Shown here: one piece after another, positions 36,720 through 44,883 of the stretch
Layout of the letters: every line of letters starts with the position of its first letter
How positions within the stretch are numbered: position 1 is the first letter of the stretch
From: Actinomycetes bacterium
GTDB lineage: Bacteria; Actinomycetota; Actinomycetes; Streptosporangiales; Streptosporangiaceae
Assembly (NCBI GenBank): GCA_025964575.1
Contig: JAOPYO010000142.1
Span: forward strand, 1-64,000
Direction: 5' to 3'
Length of the DNA stretch: 64,000 bases
Program-made: the position numbers and the translations under genes
Notes under the pieces: generated by a model
Told to the model about the DNA's origin: nothing
Database searches by the model: none
The model's input: the letters and a program-made list of their open reading frames with translations, nothing else

Positions 36720-36730
36720 CACTCTTAATC
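36699..36730. repeat. Two tandem 16-bp operator-like repeats (GTCAA-N4-CTTAATC)
   Basis: Copy one is at 36699-36714 and copy two at 36715-36730, with no gap. They share GTCAA at positions 1-5 and CTTAATC at positions 10-16, with four variable bases between. They lie in the 102-bp divergent region between the drug exporter and the tandem MarR gene and overlap the exporter promoter, so they are the probable binding sites of that regulator. Confidence 0.75.
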
Positions 36731-36758
36731 ATCTGCCCGCTTTGGTAATCTTCGACTG

Positions 36759-37628
36759 ATGAACGAGGAAGCGATCGCTGCGCTCGAGCCCGCTCTGGCC
36801 GCGCACACCGGCTATCTGGCGTACCGGGCCTTCGCCCGCGCCCAGGCCTGCGGTATCGCCGCCATGCCCGCCGGACGGCACCCACGTGACCTGGCGATCC
36901 TTGCCGCACTGGTCGAGCGCGGGCCCGTCTCCCAGGCCCGGCTCGGAGAACTGCTGAACGTCAACCGCACGATCATGGTGAAGGTGGTGGACGGCCTCGA
37001 AGCCGCCGGCCTGGTCCGCAGGGAACGCGACCCCGCCGATCGCCGCCGCTACGCACTCGCGCCCACCGCCGAGGGCCGGGCAGCGCTGTCGGCCATGCAT
37101 CAGGCGGCGGCCGGCGGCGAGGCCGAGCTCGTCAGCCGGCTCACCCCCGCCGAGCACCGGCGTCTCAACGAGCTGCTCACACCGCTCATCCCCGACCTGA
37201 CCAAGGTGCTTCCCGGCTCGATCACGAGCCGTACCGGATTCCTGATCGCCAGGGCCCACCACCGGCTCCGGGAGAGGGGCGACCAGGCCCTGCGGAACCT
37301 TCGTATCGAGCCCCGCCACTTCGGCGCGCTCACCACCCTCGCCGCCGCCGAGCCCTGTTCGCAGCAGCGACTGGCCGGCCGGATGGGGGTGAGCGGCCCG
37401 GCCATCGTGCAGACCATTGACGAGCTCGACCGGGCCGCGCTCATCGTCCGGGATCGCAACCCCGTGGACCGCCGGGAACACGTCCTCCGCCTTACCGACC
37501 AGGGCCGGACCCATCTGGCTCAGGCGAGGAGCGCCCTGGACGAGATCCAACAGGAGATCGCCGATCTGCTTACCGAGCCCGGAGTCACCGAGCTCAACGC
37601 CCTGCTGAGCAAGGTCGCCACCACATGA
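36759..37628 (+). CDS. Tandem two-domain MarR family regulator
   Basis: A 289-aa protein, about twice the length of normal MarR repressors. It holds two complete winged helix-turn-helix domains: the first about 45-115 (HPRDLAILAALVERGPVSQA, RLGELLNVNRTIMVKVVDGL, RERDPADRRRYALAPTAEG), the second about 185-255 (PRHFGALTTLAAAEPCSQQR, LAGRMGVSGPAIVQTIDELD, DRNPVDRREHVLRLTDQGR). It would form a dimer-like unit from one chain. It is divergent from a DHA2 exporter. A TAATCT -10-like box (36746-36751) ends 7 bases before the ATG, so the mRNA may be leaderless. Confidence 0.93.
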   Translation: MNEEAIAALEPALAAHTGYLAYRAFARAQACGIAAMPAGRHPRDLAILAALVERGPVSQARLGELLNVNRTIMVKVVDGLEAAGLVRRERDPADRRRYALAPTAEGRAALSAMHQAAAGGEAELVSRLTPAEHRRLNELLTPLIPDLTKVLPGSITSRTGFLIARAHHRLRERGDQALRNLRIEPRHFGALTTLAAAEPCSQQRLAGRMGVSGPAIVQTIDELDRAALIVRDRNPVDRREHVLRLTDQGRTHLAQARSALDEIQQEIADLLTEPGVTELNALLSKVATT

Positions 37629-37693
37629 ACATGTGGAAGATCCCAGACACCATCGGTGTTCGGTCTTAGAAAGGATTATCGAGAGGGGAGAAC

Positions 37694-38053
37694 ATGAACG
37701 GTCACGTCGTGGAGACGGCCCAGAGCGACCACCATGTCCGGATCGAGGTCGGCGGCCGGCTGGTGGCCGAGAGCCGGCGACCGGTCGTGCTGACCGAGAC
37801 GAACCTTCCCGTCCGCTACTACATCCCGCCGGAGGACGTGAACTTCGACCTGCTCGAGGCCACCGATACCCACACCACCTGCCCGTACAAGGGCCTCGCC
37901 TCGTACTGGTCGTTCCGCGACGGTGGTGTCATGCCCGACTTGGCATGGGCCTACCCGGAGCCGATCCCGGCGGTCGCCCAGATCAGGGACCACCTGGCGT
38001 TCTACGGCAAGGACGTCACCATCATCGTCGACGGAGTGCCGGCCCAGTCCTGA
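37694..38053 (+). CDS. DUF427 domain protein
   Basis: A 119-aa soluble protein made up of one DUF427 domain: RIEVGGRLVAESRRPVVLTE, LPVRYYIPPEDVNFDLLEAT, THTTCPYKGLASYWSF and the C-terminal DHLAFYGKDVTIIVDG are its usual blocks. The biochemical function of the family is not established. The gene is 65 bp downstream of the MarR gene on the same strand, so they may be co-transcribed. It ends in a perfect hairpin. Confidence 0.9.
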   Translation: MNGHVVETAQSDHHVRIEVGGRLVAESRRPVVLTETNLPVRYYIPPEDVNFDLLEATDTHTTCPYKGLASYWSFRDGGVMPDLAWAYPEPIPAVAQIRDHLAFYGKDVTIIVDGVPAQS

Positions 38054-38066
38054 CCCGACCGCCTCC

Positions 38067-38095
38067 GCGGGACGTGGCCGAGCCTTACGTCCCGC
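38067..38095. terminator. Hairpin between convergent DUF427 and dienelactone hydrolase genes
   Basis: GCGGGACGT (38067-38075) and ACGTCCCGC (38087-38095) are perfectly complementary with an 11-base loop, placed 13 bp after the DUF427 stop and 26 bp before the convergent stop. Likely bidirectional. Confidence 0.7.
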
Positions 38096-38121
38096 AGAAC
38101 GGCCGTGTTCGAGACGCTGCT

Positions 38122-38856
38122 TCAGCCTCCGTGGCGGGCGGTGAAGTCGAGGATGCGGCGCCACGCGTCGGCGCACGCCTCCTGCCAGTCGCCGAAGGCC
38201 CGGTCGAAGAAGGAGTGCGGTGCGCCGTCGTACACGTGCATCTCGTAGTCCTTGCCGCTGGCCTCGAGCCGCGCCGCGATCCGGTGGAACTCCTCGACCG
38301 GTGTCGCCTGGTCCGCACCAGCGATCAGGAGCAGGAGCGGCTTGGACATCTCGTCGAGCACGTCCTCGAAAAGTTCCGGCCTCCCGTAGAAGCCGATGCA
38401 TCCGGCCAACTCCAGGTCAGTGGCCGCCAGCCGCCACGAATGGCTGCCGCCGAAACAGAACCCCACGGTGAAGGTCGGTCCCGGGCTCTCCTCCGCCAGC
38501 AGGGTCACGGCGGCGCCGACATCCGCCCGAACGTGTTCGGGCCGTACCTGGCGCACATGCTCCATGAACTCGAAGGAGTCGTCGCGGGCACCCGTGCCCG
38601 CCGTACGGCCGAAGTAGTCGATCGCGACGGCATGGAACCCCGCCTCGGCGAACCGCTGGGCGAGCGCCTCGTAGAACGGATGCAGACCACGGACATCCGG
38701 CAGGATCACGACGTTCCGGCCGTTGGGCGTGGCCGGTTCCGCCAGGTACGCGCGGAGCCGGTTGCCGTCCTCCGCGGTCAGCTCGAGCGGTCCGTGCGCC
38801 GCCACCTCGCCTGGGTCTGGTGGCCCTGGCGGCCTGCTGTCATCGCTGTGACACAT
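38122..38856 (-). CDS. Dienelactone hydrolase family protein
   Basis: A 244-aa alpha/beta hydrolase. The catalytic set is Cys in TVGFCFGGSHSW, Asp in LIAGADQATPVEEF and His in VYDGAPHSFFDRAF; the Cys nucleophile is characteristic of dienelactone hydrolases rather than serine esterases. Such enzymes open lactones in aromatic or halo-aromatic catabolism, but no such pathway genes are nearby, so the substrate is open. It lies 12 bp downstream of the Lrp/AsnC gene on the same strand and may be the third gene of that operon. Confidence 0.9.
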   Translation of the reverse strand: MCHSDDSRPPGPPDPGEVAAHGPLELTAEDGNRLRAYLAEPATPNGRNVVILPDVRGLHPFYEALAQRFAEAGFHAVAIDYFGRTAGTGARDDSFEFMEHVRQVRPEHVRADVGAAVTLLAEESPGPTFTVGFCFGGSHSWRLAATDLELAGCIGFYGRPELFEDVLDEMSKPLLLLIAGADQATPVEEFHRIAARLEASGKDYEMHVYDGAPHSFFDRAFGDWQEACADAWRRILDFTARHGG

Positions 38857-38868
38857 AGTCCCCCCGCC

Positions 38869-39357
38869 TTACTCTCGATCACCTTCAAGTGAATCATCCG
38901 CCGCGGCGGGCGAGGGCACGGGCCAGGCGAACCGGTGAGTGTGGATGCCGAAGTAGGTGAACGACTCCGCGCGGGTCACCCCCGGGATCGGCTTGAGATG
39001 GTCGTTGATGATCGAGAGCAGCTCGGCCGCTTCCTTGCACACCACCTCGACGAACAGGTCGAAGGAGCCGGACGTGAGCACCACATAGATGACGCTGGGC
39101 AGTGCGCTGATCCGGTCGGCCACGGTGTGCACGTCGCCGTCGGTCCGTACGCCGATGAGCGCCATGACGGGCAGCCCGAGAGCCATCGGATCGGTGACCC
39201 CGACGACCTGGACGACGCCCTCGTCCTGGAGCCGCTGCACCCGCTGGCGGGCGGCCGGGCCGGACAGGCCGATCAGCTCGGCCAGCGCCGTGTAGGAGAT
39301 CCGGCCGTCCCGTTGCAGCTCACGCAGGATGAGCCGGTCGATGTCGTCGAGGTTCAT
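38869..39357 (-). CDS. Lrp/AsnC family transcriptional regulator
   Basis: A 162-aa regulator. ATG 39357 (MNLDDIDRLILRELQRDGRI) overlaps the aminotransferase stop by four bases; an upstream in-frame start would lie inside that gene. It has an N-terminal helix-turn-helix (YTALAELIGLSGPAARQRVQ) and a C-terminal RAM ligand domain (LPSVIYVVLTSGSFDLFVEV). Coupling to a class III aminotransferase suggests that an amino acid or keto acid is the effector and that the pair is autoregulated. Confidence 0.93.
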   Translation of the reverse strand: MNLDDIDRLILRELQRDGRISYTALAELIGLSGPAARQRVQRLQDEGVVQVVGVTDPMALGLPVMALIGVRTDGDVHTVADRISALPSVIYVVLTSGSFDLFVEVVCKEAAELLSIINDHLKPIPGVTRAESFTYFGIHTHRFAWPVPSPAAADDSLEGDRE

Positions 39358-40709
39358 CCGGTCAGCTCCTGGACCGCCTCGGCGAACACCTCGTGGTGCC
39401 GGTCCACATCCTCTGACGTGGTCGCCGGGCACATCAGCGCCATGTTGTGGAAGGGCGTGAGCAGCACGCCGCGGTTGGCGAGGTAGACGTGCAGGTAGTC
39501 CTCGAGCTCAGTGTCTTCGGCGGCGTTGGACTCCCCGCCGTTGCGCGGCGCCGGGTCGCGGAAGCGGTACTCCGCACGGGCTCCGAGCTGTGTCACCGAC
39601 CACGGCAGCCCGTGGGTGCCGATCACCTTCTGGACACCTTCGGTGAAGCGCGTGGCCAGCGCGATCATCCCGGTGAACGCCTCGTCGGTGAGGACCTCCC
39701 CCAGGGTCGCCCGCATGGCCGCCATAGAGAGCGCGTTGCCCGCGAGGGTGCCGCCGACCCCGCCCACGTCGACCAGATCCAGCACGCTCATGCTCTCGAC
39801 CCGGGCTGCGACCGAGGCGGACAGCCCATAACCGCCGCAGGGGATCCCCCCGCCCAGAGCCTTGCCGATCGTCACGATGTCGGGTTCCAGGTCCCACGCG
39901 GCGGTGCATCCACCGGGCCCCGCGGAGAAGGTGTGGGTCTCGTCATTGATCAGCAGGGAGCCGTACGTCCGGGTCAGCTCGCGGACCCCTTCCAGGTATC
40001 CGGGCTCGGGCAGCACGATGCCGACATTGGTGAGCGCGGGCTCCATGAGCACCGCGGCCACGTCGCCGTAGGCCAGTTCCCGTTCCAGGGAGGCCAGGTC
40101 GTTGAACTCCACGACCCGGGTGGTGACGGTCGGATCGACGGGCGGGCCAACGTTGCCCTCACGGGAGACCTGCTCACCGTCCGGGCCGACCACGAGCAGC
40201 ACCTCGTCCACGCTGCCGTGATAGCAGTAGCTGAAGACCAGGATCTTCGGCCGCCCAGTGATGGCGCGGGCGAGCCGGATGGCCCACCGGTTGGCATCGG
40301 TGGCGGTGAGAGAGAAGCTCCAGTACGGCACCGAGAAACGGCGGGCGAGTTCCGCGCCGACCCAGGTCGCGTCCTCGGTGGGCATCATCACGGTCGCGCC
40401 GCCCTGCTCGCCGAAGCGCCGCGCGACCGCCGACACGGTGGGCTCGGGCGAGTGCCCGGCCATGGCTCCGGTGTCGCCCAGGCACAGGTCGACGTACTCG
40501 TGCCCGTCGAGGTCGGTGACTCTGGCCCCGCGCGCGGAGTCCAGATAGAGCGGGAAGCCCGCGGCCGTCTTGTTCATCCAGGTCATCGGCACACCACCGA
40601 ACAGGCTGGCCCGAGCCGCCTCGTATGCCGCCGCCGACCGTGGGTTGCGGGCTCGGAACTCCTCCCGCTCGCGGTCCAGCAGCGTCTTCAGGCGAGAGCG
40701 GTCGATCAT
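39354..40709 (-). CDS. Class III PLP-dependent aminotransferase (GSA-aminotransferase-like)
   Basis: A 451-aa fold-type I PLP enzyme. Features are LTATDANRWAIRLARAITGR near the phosphate site, FSYCYHGSVDEVLLVVG, LLINDETHTFS with the cofactor Asp, and DIVTIGKALGGGIPCGGYGL containing the Schiff-base Lys. It resembles glutamate-1-semialdehyde aminomutase and omega-transaminases. It is not in a haem gene context, so catabolic transamination is more likely. The next gene encodes an Lrp regulator (ATGA overlap). Palindromes lie upstream. Confidence 0.92.
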   Translation of the reverse strand: MIDRSRLKTLLDREREEFRARNPRSAAAYEAARASLFGGVPMTWMNKTAAGFPLYLDSARGARVTDLDGHEYVDLCLGDTGAMAGHSPEPTVSAVARRFGEQGGATVMMPTEDATWVGAELARRFSVPYWSFSLTATDANRWAIRLARAITGRPKILVFSYCYHGSVDEVLLVVGPDGEQVSREGNVGPPVDPTVTTRVVEFNDLASLERELAYGDVAAVLMEPALTNVGIVLPEPGYLEGVRELTRTYGSLLINDETHTFSAGPGGCTAAWDLEPDIVTIGKALGGGIPCGGYGLSASVAARVESMSVLDLVDVGGVGGTLAGNALSMAAMRATLGEVLTDEAFTGMIALATRFTEGVQKVIGTHGLPWSVTQLGARAEYRFRDPAPRNGGESNAAEDTELEDYLHVYLANRGVLLTPFHNMALMCPATTSEDVDRHHEVFAEAVQELTG

Positions 40710-40733
40710 GCGGGATTCACCTCAGAAAACATC

Positions 40734-40800
40734 GTTGACATCTACTTCATCAACATAATCCAAAGTAAACTGGTTTGCCTACGTTCAATTCGGACGAATT
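40734..40800. promoter_or_regulatory. Two inverted repeats upstream of the aminotransferase-Lrp operon
   Basis: GTTGACA-N7-TCATCAAC (40734-40754 region) is a near-palindrome with GTTGA and TCAAC ends, 25 bp upstream of the start. AATTCGGACGAATT (40787-40800) is a perfect 6-bp-arm repeat. The segment is clearly AT-richer than its surroundings. These are candidate sites for the operon's own Lrp/AsnC protein. Confidence 0.45.
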
Positions 40801-40852
40801 CGTACGGTATGGGGCCTGGTCACATCGAACTCCGACGTACCGGCCGGGGCGT

Positions 40853-41824
40853 TCAGGGCAGCGCGAGCTCGGTGTAGGTGGCGCGGTGATCGGTGTGCGG
40901 GAGAGCGAGGGTCTCGAACCGGTGCAATGCGATCCGGCGATCAGCCAGCACGTGGTCGAGCGTCACCGGCGGCACGGTCTCGGCCTTCCGCCCGTAGTAG
41001 GGCCAGGTGCTCACCAGGCCCTCACCGGTGACGTCGGCCGCGTCCCGATAACCGGTGGCGAGCAGCCGCCGCAGCCCGGCATGGTCGAGGGTGGCGTTGA
41101 AGTCCCCCGCCAGGATCCGCATCCTGCCGTCGGCGGCCGGCAGCGCTCTGAGGCCCGCCGCCCAGCACTTCGCCATGCTCGGCTGAGCGGGCGCACAGGG
41201 GTGGACCGACACGATGTGCACCGACCGCCCATCGGGCAGGTCGGCGTCGGCCTGCTCCTGGCGGAAGGCTCCGATCTCGATCGGCGAGCCTTCATGGAGC
41301 GGGAATCTCGCATAGATCCCCGAGCCGTGGGACCTCGGCGCCGGGTAGGTCACGCTCCCGGGCAGCAGCGCGGGAAGTCCCGCGGAGTAGAGGCCCACGG
41401 CGGCCTCCGGCGTCAGTTCCTGAACCGTGAGCACGTCGATGTGCAGGCGCCGGACCAGGTCCACGAGCGCCCGTGGCGGCACCGAGCCGAGCCGGAGGTT
41501 CGCGGTCAGCACACGCAGGACCTGCCCGCGCGCCAGTGGGTTGGTGTCGGGCAGCGCCCGCGGCGCCACCGCTCCCAGCAGGGTGCCGGCTGCGACGATC
41601 GCCACCGTGCCGGCCGGCCAGCGCCGGAGGACCAGCGCCAGCAGTACCACCCCGAGCGACACAGCGGCCACGTACGGGGTGAACGACACCCACTGACCCC
41701 ACCAGAAGCCGGGCTCCCAGCCGCTCCGCCGCAACAGCGCCCAGGCGAGGACCGGCACCACCAAGGCCCACACCACGGCGGTCACCCACCGGCGCGGCCG
41801 CTTCACGATCTCTGCAGTACTCAC
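40853..41824 (-). CDS. Membrane-anchored endonuclease/exonuclease/phosphatase family protein
   Basis: A 323-aa protein from GTG 41824. Three N-terminal membrane helices cover about 10-95 (WVTAVVWALVVPVLAWALL, FTPYVAAVSLGVVLLALVL, GTVAIVAAGTLLGAVAP). An EEP catalytic domain follows: LRVLTANLRLG (Asn), DVLTVQELTPEA (Glu), HIVSVHPCAP, ILAGDFNATLDH (Asp, Asn) and LPHTDHRATYTEL (Asp-His). All catalytic residues are present, with the active domain presumably outside the membrane. Substrates of this family range from nucleic acids to phospholipids. Divergent from the two-component system by 104 bp. Confidence 0.88.
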   Translation of the reverse strand: MSTAEIVKRPRRWVTAVVWALVVPVLAWALLRRSGWEPGFWWGQWVSFTPYVAAVSLGVVLLALVLRRWPAGTVAIVAAGTLLGAVAPRALPDTNPLARGQVLRVLTANLRLGSVPPRALVDLVRRLHIDVLTVQELTPEAAVGLYSAGLPALLPGSVTYPAPRSHGSGIYARFPLHEGSPIEIGAFRQEQADADLPDGRSVHIVSVHPCAPAQPSMAKCWAAGLRALPAADGRMRILAGDFNATLDHAGLRRLLATGYRDAADVTGEGLVSTWPYYGRKAETVPPVTLDHVLADRRIALHRFETLALPHTDHRATYTELALP

Positions 41825-41928
41825 GATTCCGGGCAGCCTACCCCGGGGAGTGCCCAGGGCTCGTGACCATGGCCTGACCACGGCAGAAGCGGTCTGAGCG
41901 GTGCTGGAACTCGGGCATACTGGCGCGG

Positions 41929-42594
41929 GTGACGGCTCCACGGGTACTCCTGGTCGAGGACGACCACGGCGTGCGGGATGTGCTCGCCCGCGGGCTGCGG
42001 GAAGAGGGCTTCCACGTCCTCACCGCCGCCGACGGGGCCGCGGCGCTGCGTACGGTCGAGAACGGGGCCGACGCCATCGTGCTGGACGTCGGGCTGCCCG
42101 ACTCGGACGGCCGCGACGTGTGTCAGGCCATGCGCGCTCGTGGTCTCGATCTGCCGGTGTTGTTCCTGACCGCGCACGGCAGCCTGACTCACCGGCTCTC
42201 GGGCTTCTCGGCGGGAGGCGACGACTACCTGACCAAACCCTTCCATATCGCCGAGTTGGTGGCCCGGCTGCGGGCCGCCCTGCGTCGCGCGGGCACGGAT
42301 ACCAGCGTCCGCGCGGACGATCTGCGGCTCGACCCGACGACTCACGACCTCACCGTGGGTGACCGGGCCATCCCGCTCTCCCCCACCGAGTTCCGCCTGA
42401 TGGCCTGCCTGATGGCCGCACCGGGCACCGTCGTACGGCGGCGTCAGCTGCTTCGGGCGGGCTGGCCGGACGGCGCCCTGGTCGCCGAGAACACCCTCGA
42501 TCAGTACGTCACGAAGCTGCGCCGCAAGCTCCGCGAGCTCGGCAGCGACCGGCAGATCGGCACTGCCCGCGGCATCGGCTACAAGTTCGAATGA
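41929..42594 (+). CDS. OmpR-family response regulator
   Basis: A 221-aa regulator. The receiver domain has an acidic pocket (VEDD), the phospho-acceptor Asp53 (VLDVGLPDSDG) and Lys103 (DDYLTKPF). The C-terminal winged helix includes PTEFRLMACLMAAPGTVVRR and NTLDQYVTKLRRKLRELGS. The start is GTG 41929. It overlaps the sensor kinase gene by four bases (ATGA), so the two are translationally coupled. The target genes are unknown. Confidence 0.95.
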   Translation: MTAPRVLLVEDDHGVRDVLARGLREEGFHVLTAADGAAALRTVENGADAIVLDVGLPDSDGRDVCQAMRARGLDLPVLFLTAHGSLTHRLSGFSAGGDDYLTKPFHIAELVARLRAALRRAGTDTSVRADDLRLDPTTHDLTVGDRAIPLSPTEFRLMACLMAAPGTVVRRRQLLRAGWPDGALVAENTLDQYVTKLRRKLRELGSDRQIGTARGIGYKFE

Positions 42595-43922
42595 GGCAGC
42601 CAGTCACCCTGCGCGGCCGACTGGCGCTGCTCGCCGTGCTCACCACCGCCGGTTGGGTGGTGCTCCTGACGGTGGGCTTCAACTACCTCCTGACCGTACG
42701 ACTGCGCGACGAGGCCGACAATCTGCTGCGGACCCGGGCCGCCGCCGCAGCCACCACAGTGCGGGTCCGCGGGGACGGAACCCTGGGCGTGCGGGAATCG
42801 CCTGACGACGCGGCCCTCGACGCCGACATCTGGATCTTCCAAGGCCGGCAAGCCCTCGAACGGCCCATCGCGGCGGCCAAGCTCCAGGCAGAGGCCGATC
42901 TGATGGCCGGCGGCCATCAGCGGTTCCACCAGACCTCGGAGCCGTTCGCCATCCGCTTCTACGCCCTGCCCGTCCTCAACGGGAAACAGCAGGTGGGCAC
43001 GATCGTGGCGGCCGCCACCCTCGACCCGTACCAGCGGATGGCCAGGCTCGCGCTGCTGGCATCGGTGGGCATCCCCCTGCTGCTCCTGGCCGGCGTCTAT
43101 GTCGTGACCAGGATCGTGATCGGCCGAGCACTCCGGCCCGTCACCCGGATGAGCGCCCTGGCCGCCGACTGGAGCGAGCACCAGATCACGAAGCGCTTCG
43201 GGACCTCAGGACGTCCCACGGAGCTCGCCGACCTGGCCGCGAACCTTGATTCGCTGCTCGACCGGCTCGCCGCCGTGCTCCACCATGAGCAGCAACTGTC
43301 CGCCGAGCTCTCTCATGAGTTGCGGACACCGCTGGCCAGGATCACCGCGGAGACCGAGCTATTGCTGAACCGGCGACGCAGCATCGCCGAGCAGCAGGCC
43401 GCGCACACGGTGATCGCCGACAGTGCGGGGCAGATGGGAGAGATCCTGGAGACGCTGCTGTCCACGGCTCGCGCCGGGATCGCCGAGCCGCCCGGGCGTT
43501 GTGACCTCGCCGAGGTCGTCCCCGCGATGGCGAATCGCGGCTCCTCGCATGGTCGGCCGATCCGGGTGGTGCAGGGCCCCGGGCAGCGAATGGCTGGAGT
43601 GCCCGCCGAGATCGTCGAGCGCATCCTCACCCCGATCCTGGAGAACGCCGGCCGTTACGCGGCCACCGGCGTCACCGTCACGGTGGAGCCGGTGGACCGC
43701 AGTGTGCAGATCATCGTGGCCGATGACGGGCCCGGGATCCCCTCAGGTCTGGAAGAGGCGGTGTTCGAGCCCGGGCGGCGCGGCGATCCCCGGGACGGTC
43801 ACGACGGCGCGGGACTGGGTCTCGCCCTGGCCCGGAGGCTGGCCCGCGCCGTCGGCGGCGAGGTCACCGTGGCACCTGTTTCCCGGGGAGCCCGCTTCGT
43901 CGTCGCCCTTCCACCCGGCTGA
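42591..43922 (+). CDS. Sensor histidine kinase
   Basis: A 443-aa membrane kinase paired with the preceding response regulator. Order: an N-terminal helix (LALLAVLTTAGWVVLLTVGF), an extracellular sensor of about 120 residues, a second helix (LALLASVGIPLLLLAGVYVV), HAMP (RPVTRMSALAADWSEHQITK), the H-box ELSHELRTPLARI, and the ATP-binding domain with N-box (PILENAGRYA), G1 (VADDGPGIP) and G2 (HDGAGLGLALARRL). All motifs are intact. The stimulus cannot be inferred. It is convergent with a COG4705-type membrane gene. Confidence 0.95.
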   Translation: MRQPVTLRGRLALLAVLTTAGWVVLLTVGFNYLLTVRLRDEADNLLRTRAAAAATTVRVRGDGTLGVRESPDDAALDADIWIFQGRQALERPIAAAKLQAEADLMAGGHQRFHQTSEPFAIRFYALPVLNGKQQVGTIVAAATLDPYQRMARLALLASVGIPLLLLAGVYVVTRIVIGRALRPVTRMSALAADWSEHQITKRFGTSGRPTELADLAANLDSLLDRLAAVLHHEQQLSAELSHELRTPLARITAETELLLNRRRSIAEQQAAHTVIADSAGQMGEILETLLSTARAGIAEPPGRCDLAEVVPAMANRGSSHGRPIRVVQGPGQRMAGVPAEIVERILTPILENAGRYAATGVTVTVEPVDRSVQIIVADDGPGIPSGLEEAVFEPGRRGDPRDGHDGAGLGLALARRLARAVGGEVTVAPVSRGARFVVALPPG

Positions 43923-43964
43923 CCACCAACCCGGGCGGCTCAGGAGCAGGCCAGGCCACGCAGG

Positions 43965-44765
43965 TTACTGCTGGGGAGCAGTCTCGTCTCGTCTCGTGAC
44001 GGTCAGGTAGACGACCAGGCTCAAGATCAGGACGAGGAAGATCGCGCTGGTCCCGACCGTACCCAGACCGAGGCCACCGTCACCGTGCGCCTGCGACAGG
44101 TAATCGCCGAGAGATGCCCCGAACGGACGGGTCAAGATGTAGGCGATCCAGAAGGCCAGGACCGCGTTCAGTTTGAAGCCCAAGTGGGCGACGGCCACGA
44201 CCGCGATCAGTCCGCCGAATATGACCGCCGACAGCCAGTAGCCCACGTTCAGCTTCTCCGCCGTAAGGTCACCCGCTGCGGTGCCCAAGGCGAAGGTGAA
44301 CAGGATGGCCAACCAGTAGAAGGCTTCCCGTCGGGTCGTGTAGATGGTGTGGATGGACAGGGTCTTCTCGCTCGCGTACCACGCCCCGAAGGTCGCCGCC
44401 AGCACGACAGCGAAGATGACGGTGGTCGTCGCCAGAGCGATGCCGAAGTTGTCCGTGAGATTGTCTGTGACCAGCGTGCCGACAACACTGATCAGGACGA
44501 CCGCGAGCCAGTAGACCCCCGGTACATACTTCTTGGACCTGAACTGGAAGAACAGCGTTATGAGCAACAGGCCGCCCATGACGTAGGTCGTGTTGGTCAA
44601 GCCCAGGTTCAGATTCGTGTTCAGGAAGTCCGCCGCAGTCTCGCCCACTGTGGTGCACAAGATCTTGATGATCCAGAAGTAGATCGTGACTTCCGGAACC
44701 TTATTCAGCGTCTGGCGCCGGCGGCTCCGTGGCGGAGCCTCGAAACGTTCCGTGTTGGTCGTCAT
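43965..44765 (-). CDS. COG4705-type membrane protein
   Basis: A 266-aa protein with about eight membrane helices. ATG 44765 (MTTNTERFEAPPRSRRRQTL) is chosen over 44807 because the upstream codons read poorly. Repeated four-helix units share a motif: KILCTTVGETAADFLNTNLN and FALGTAAGDLTAEKLNVGYW, each with T-x-G-(E/D)-x-x-(A/G)-D-like residues inside the membrane, and SLGDYLSQ later. The family is uncharacterised. Its position opposite a two-component system is, as I recall, common, so it may be a target. Confidence 0.88.
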   Translation of the reverse strand: MTTNTERFEAPPRSRRRQTLNKVPEVTIYFWIIKILCTTVGETAADFLNTNLNLGLTNTTYVMGGLLLITLFFQFRSKKYVPGVYWLAVVLISVVGTLVTDNLTDNFGIALATTTVIFAVVLAATFGAWYASEKTLSIHTIYTTRREAFYWLAILFTFALGTAAGDLTAEKLNVGYWLSAVIFGGLIAVVAVAHLGFKLNAVLAFWIAYILTRPFGASLGDYLSQAHGDGGLGLGTVGTSAIFLVLILSLVVYLTVTRRDETAPQQ

Positions 44766-44883
44766 GACGCGAGGCTGGCACAGCCCACCTGAACGCAACC
44801 TGACCACGTCGCCGGACCGCCGTCACCTGTCGTTCCAGCGGGGCCGGCGCTACGGGTGCGAACCCAGTGACCTGCCGATCGGT

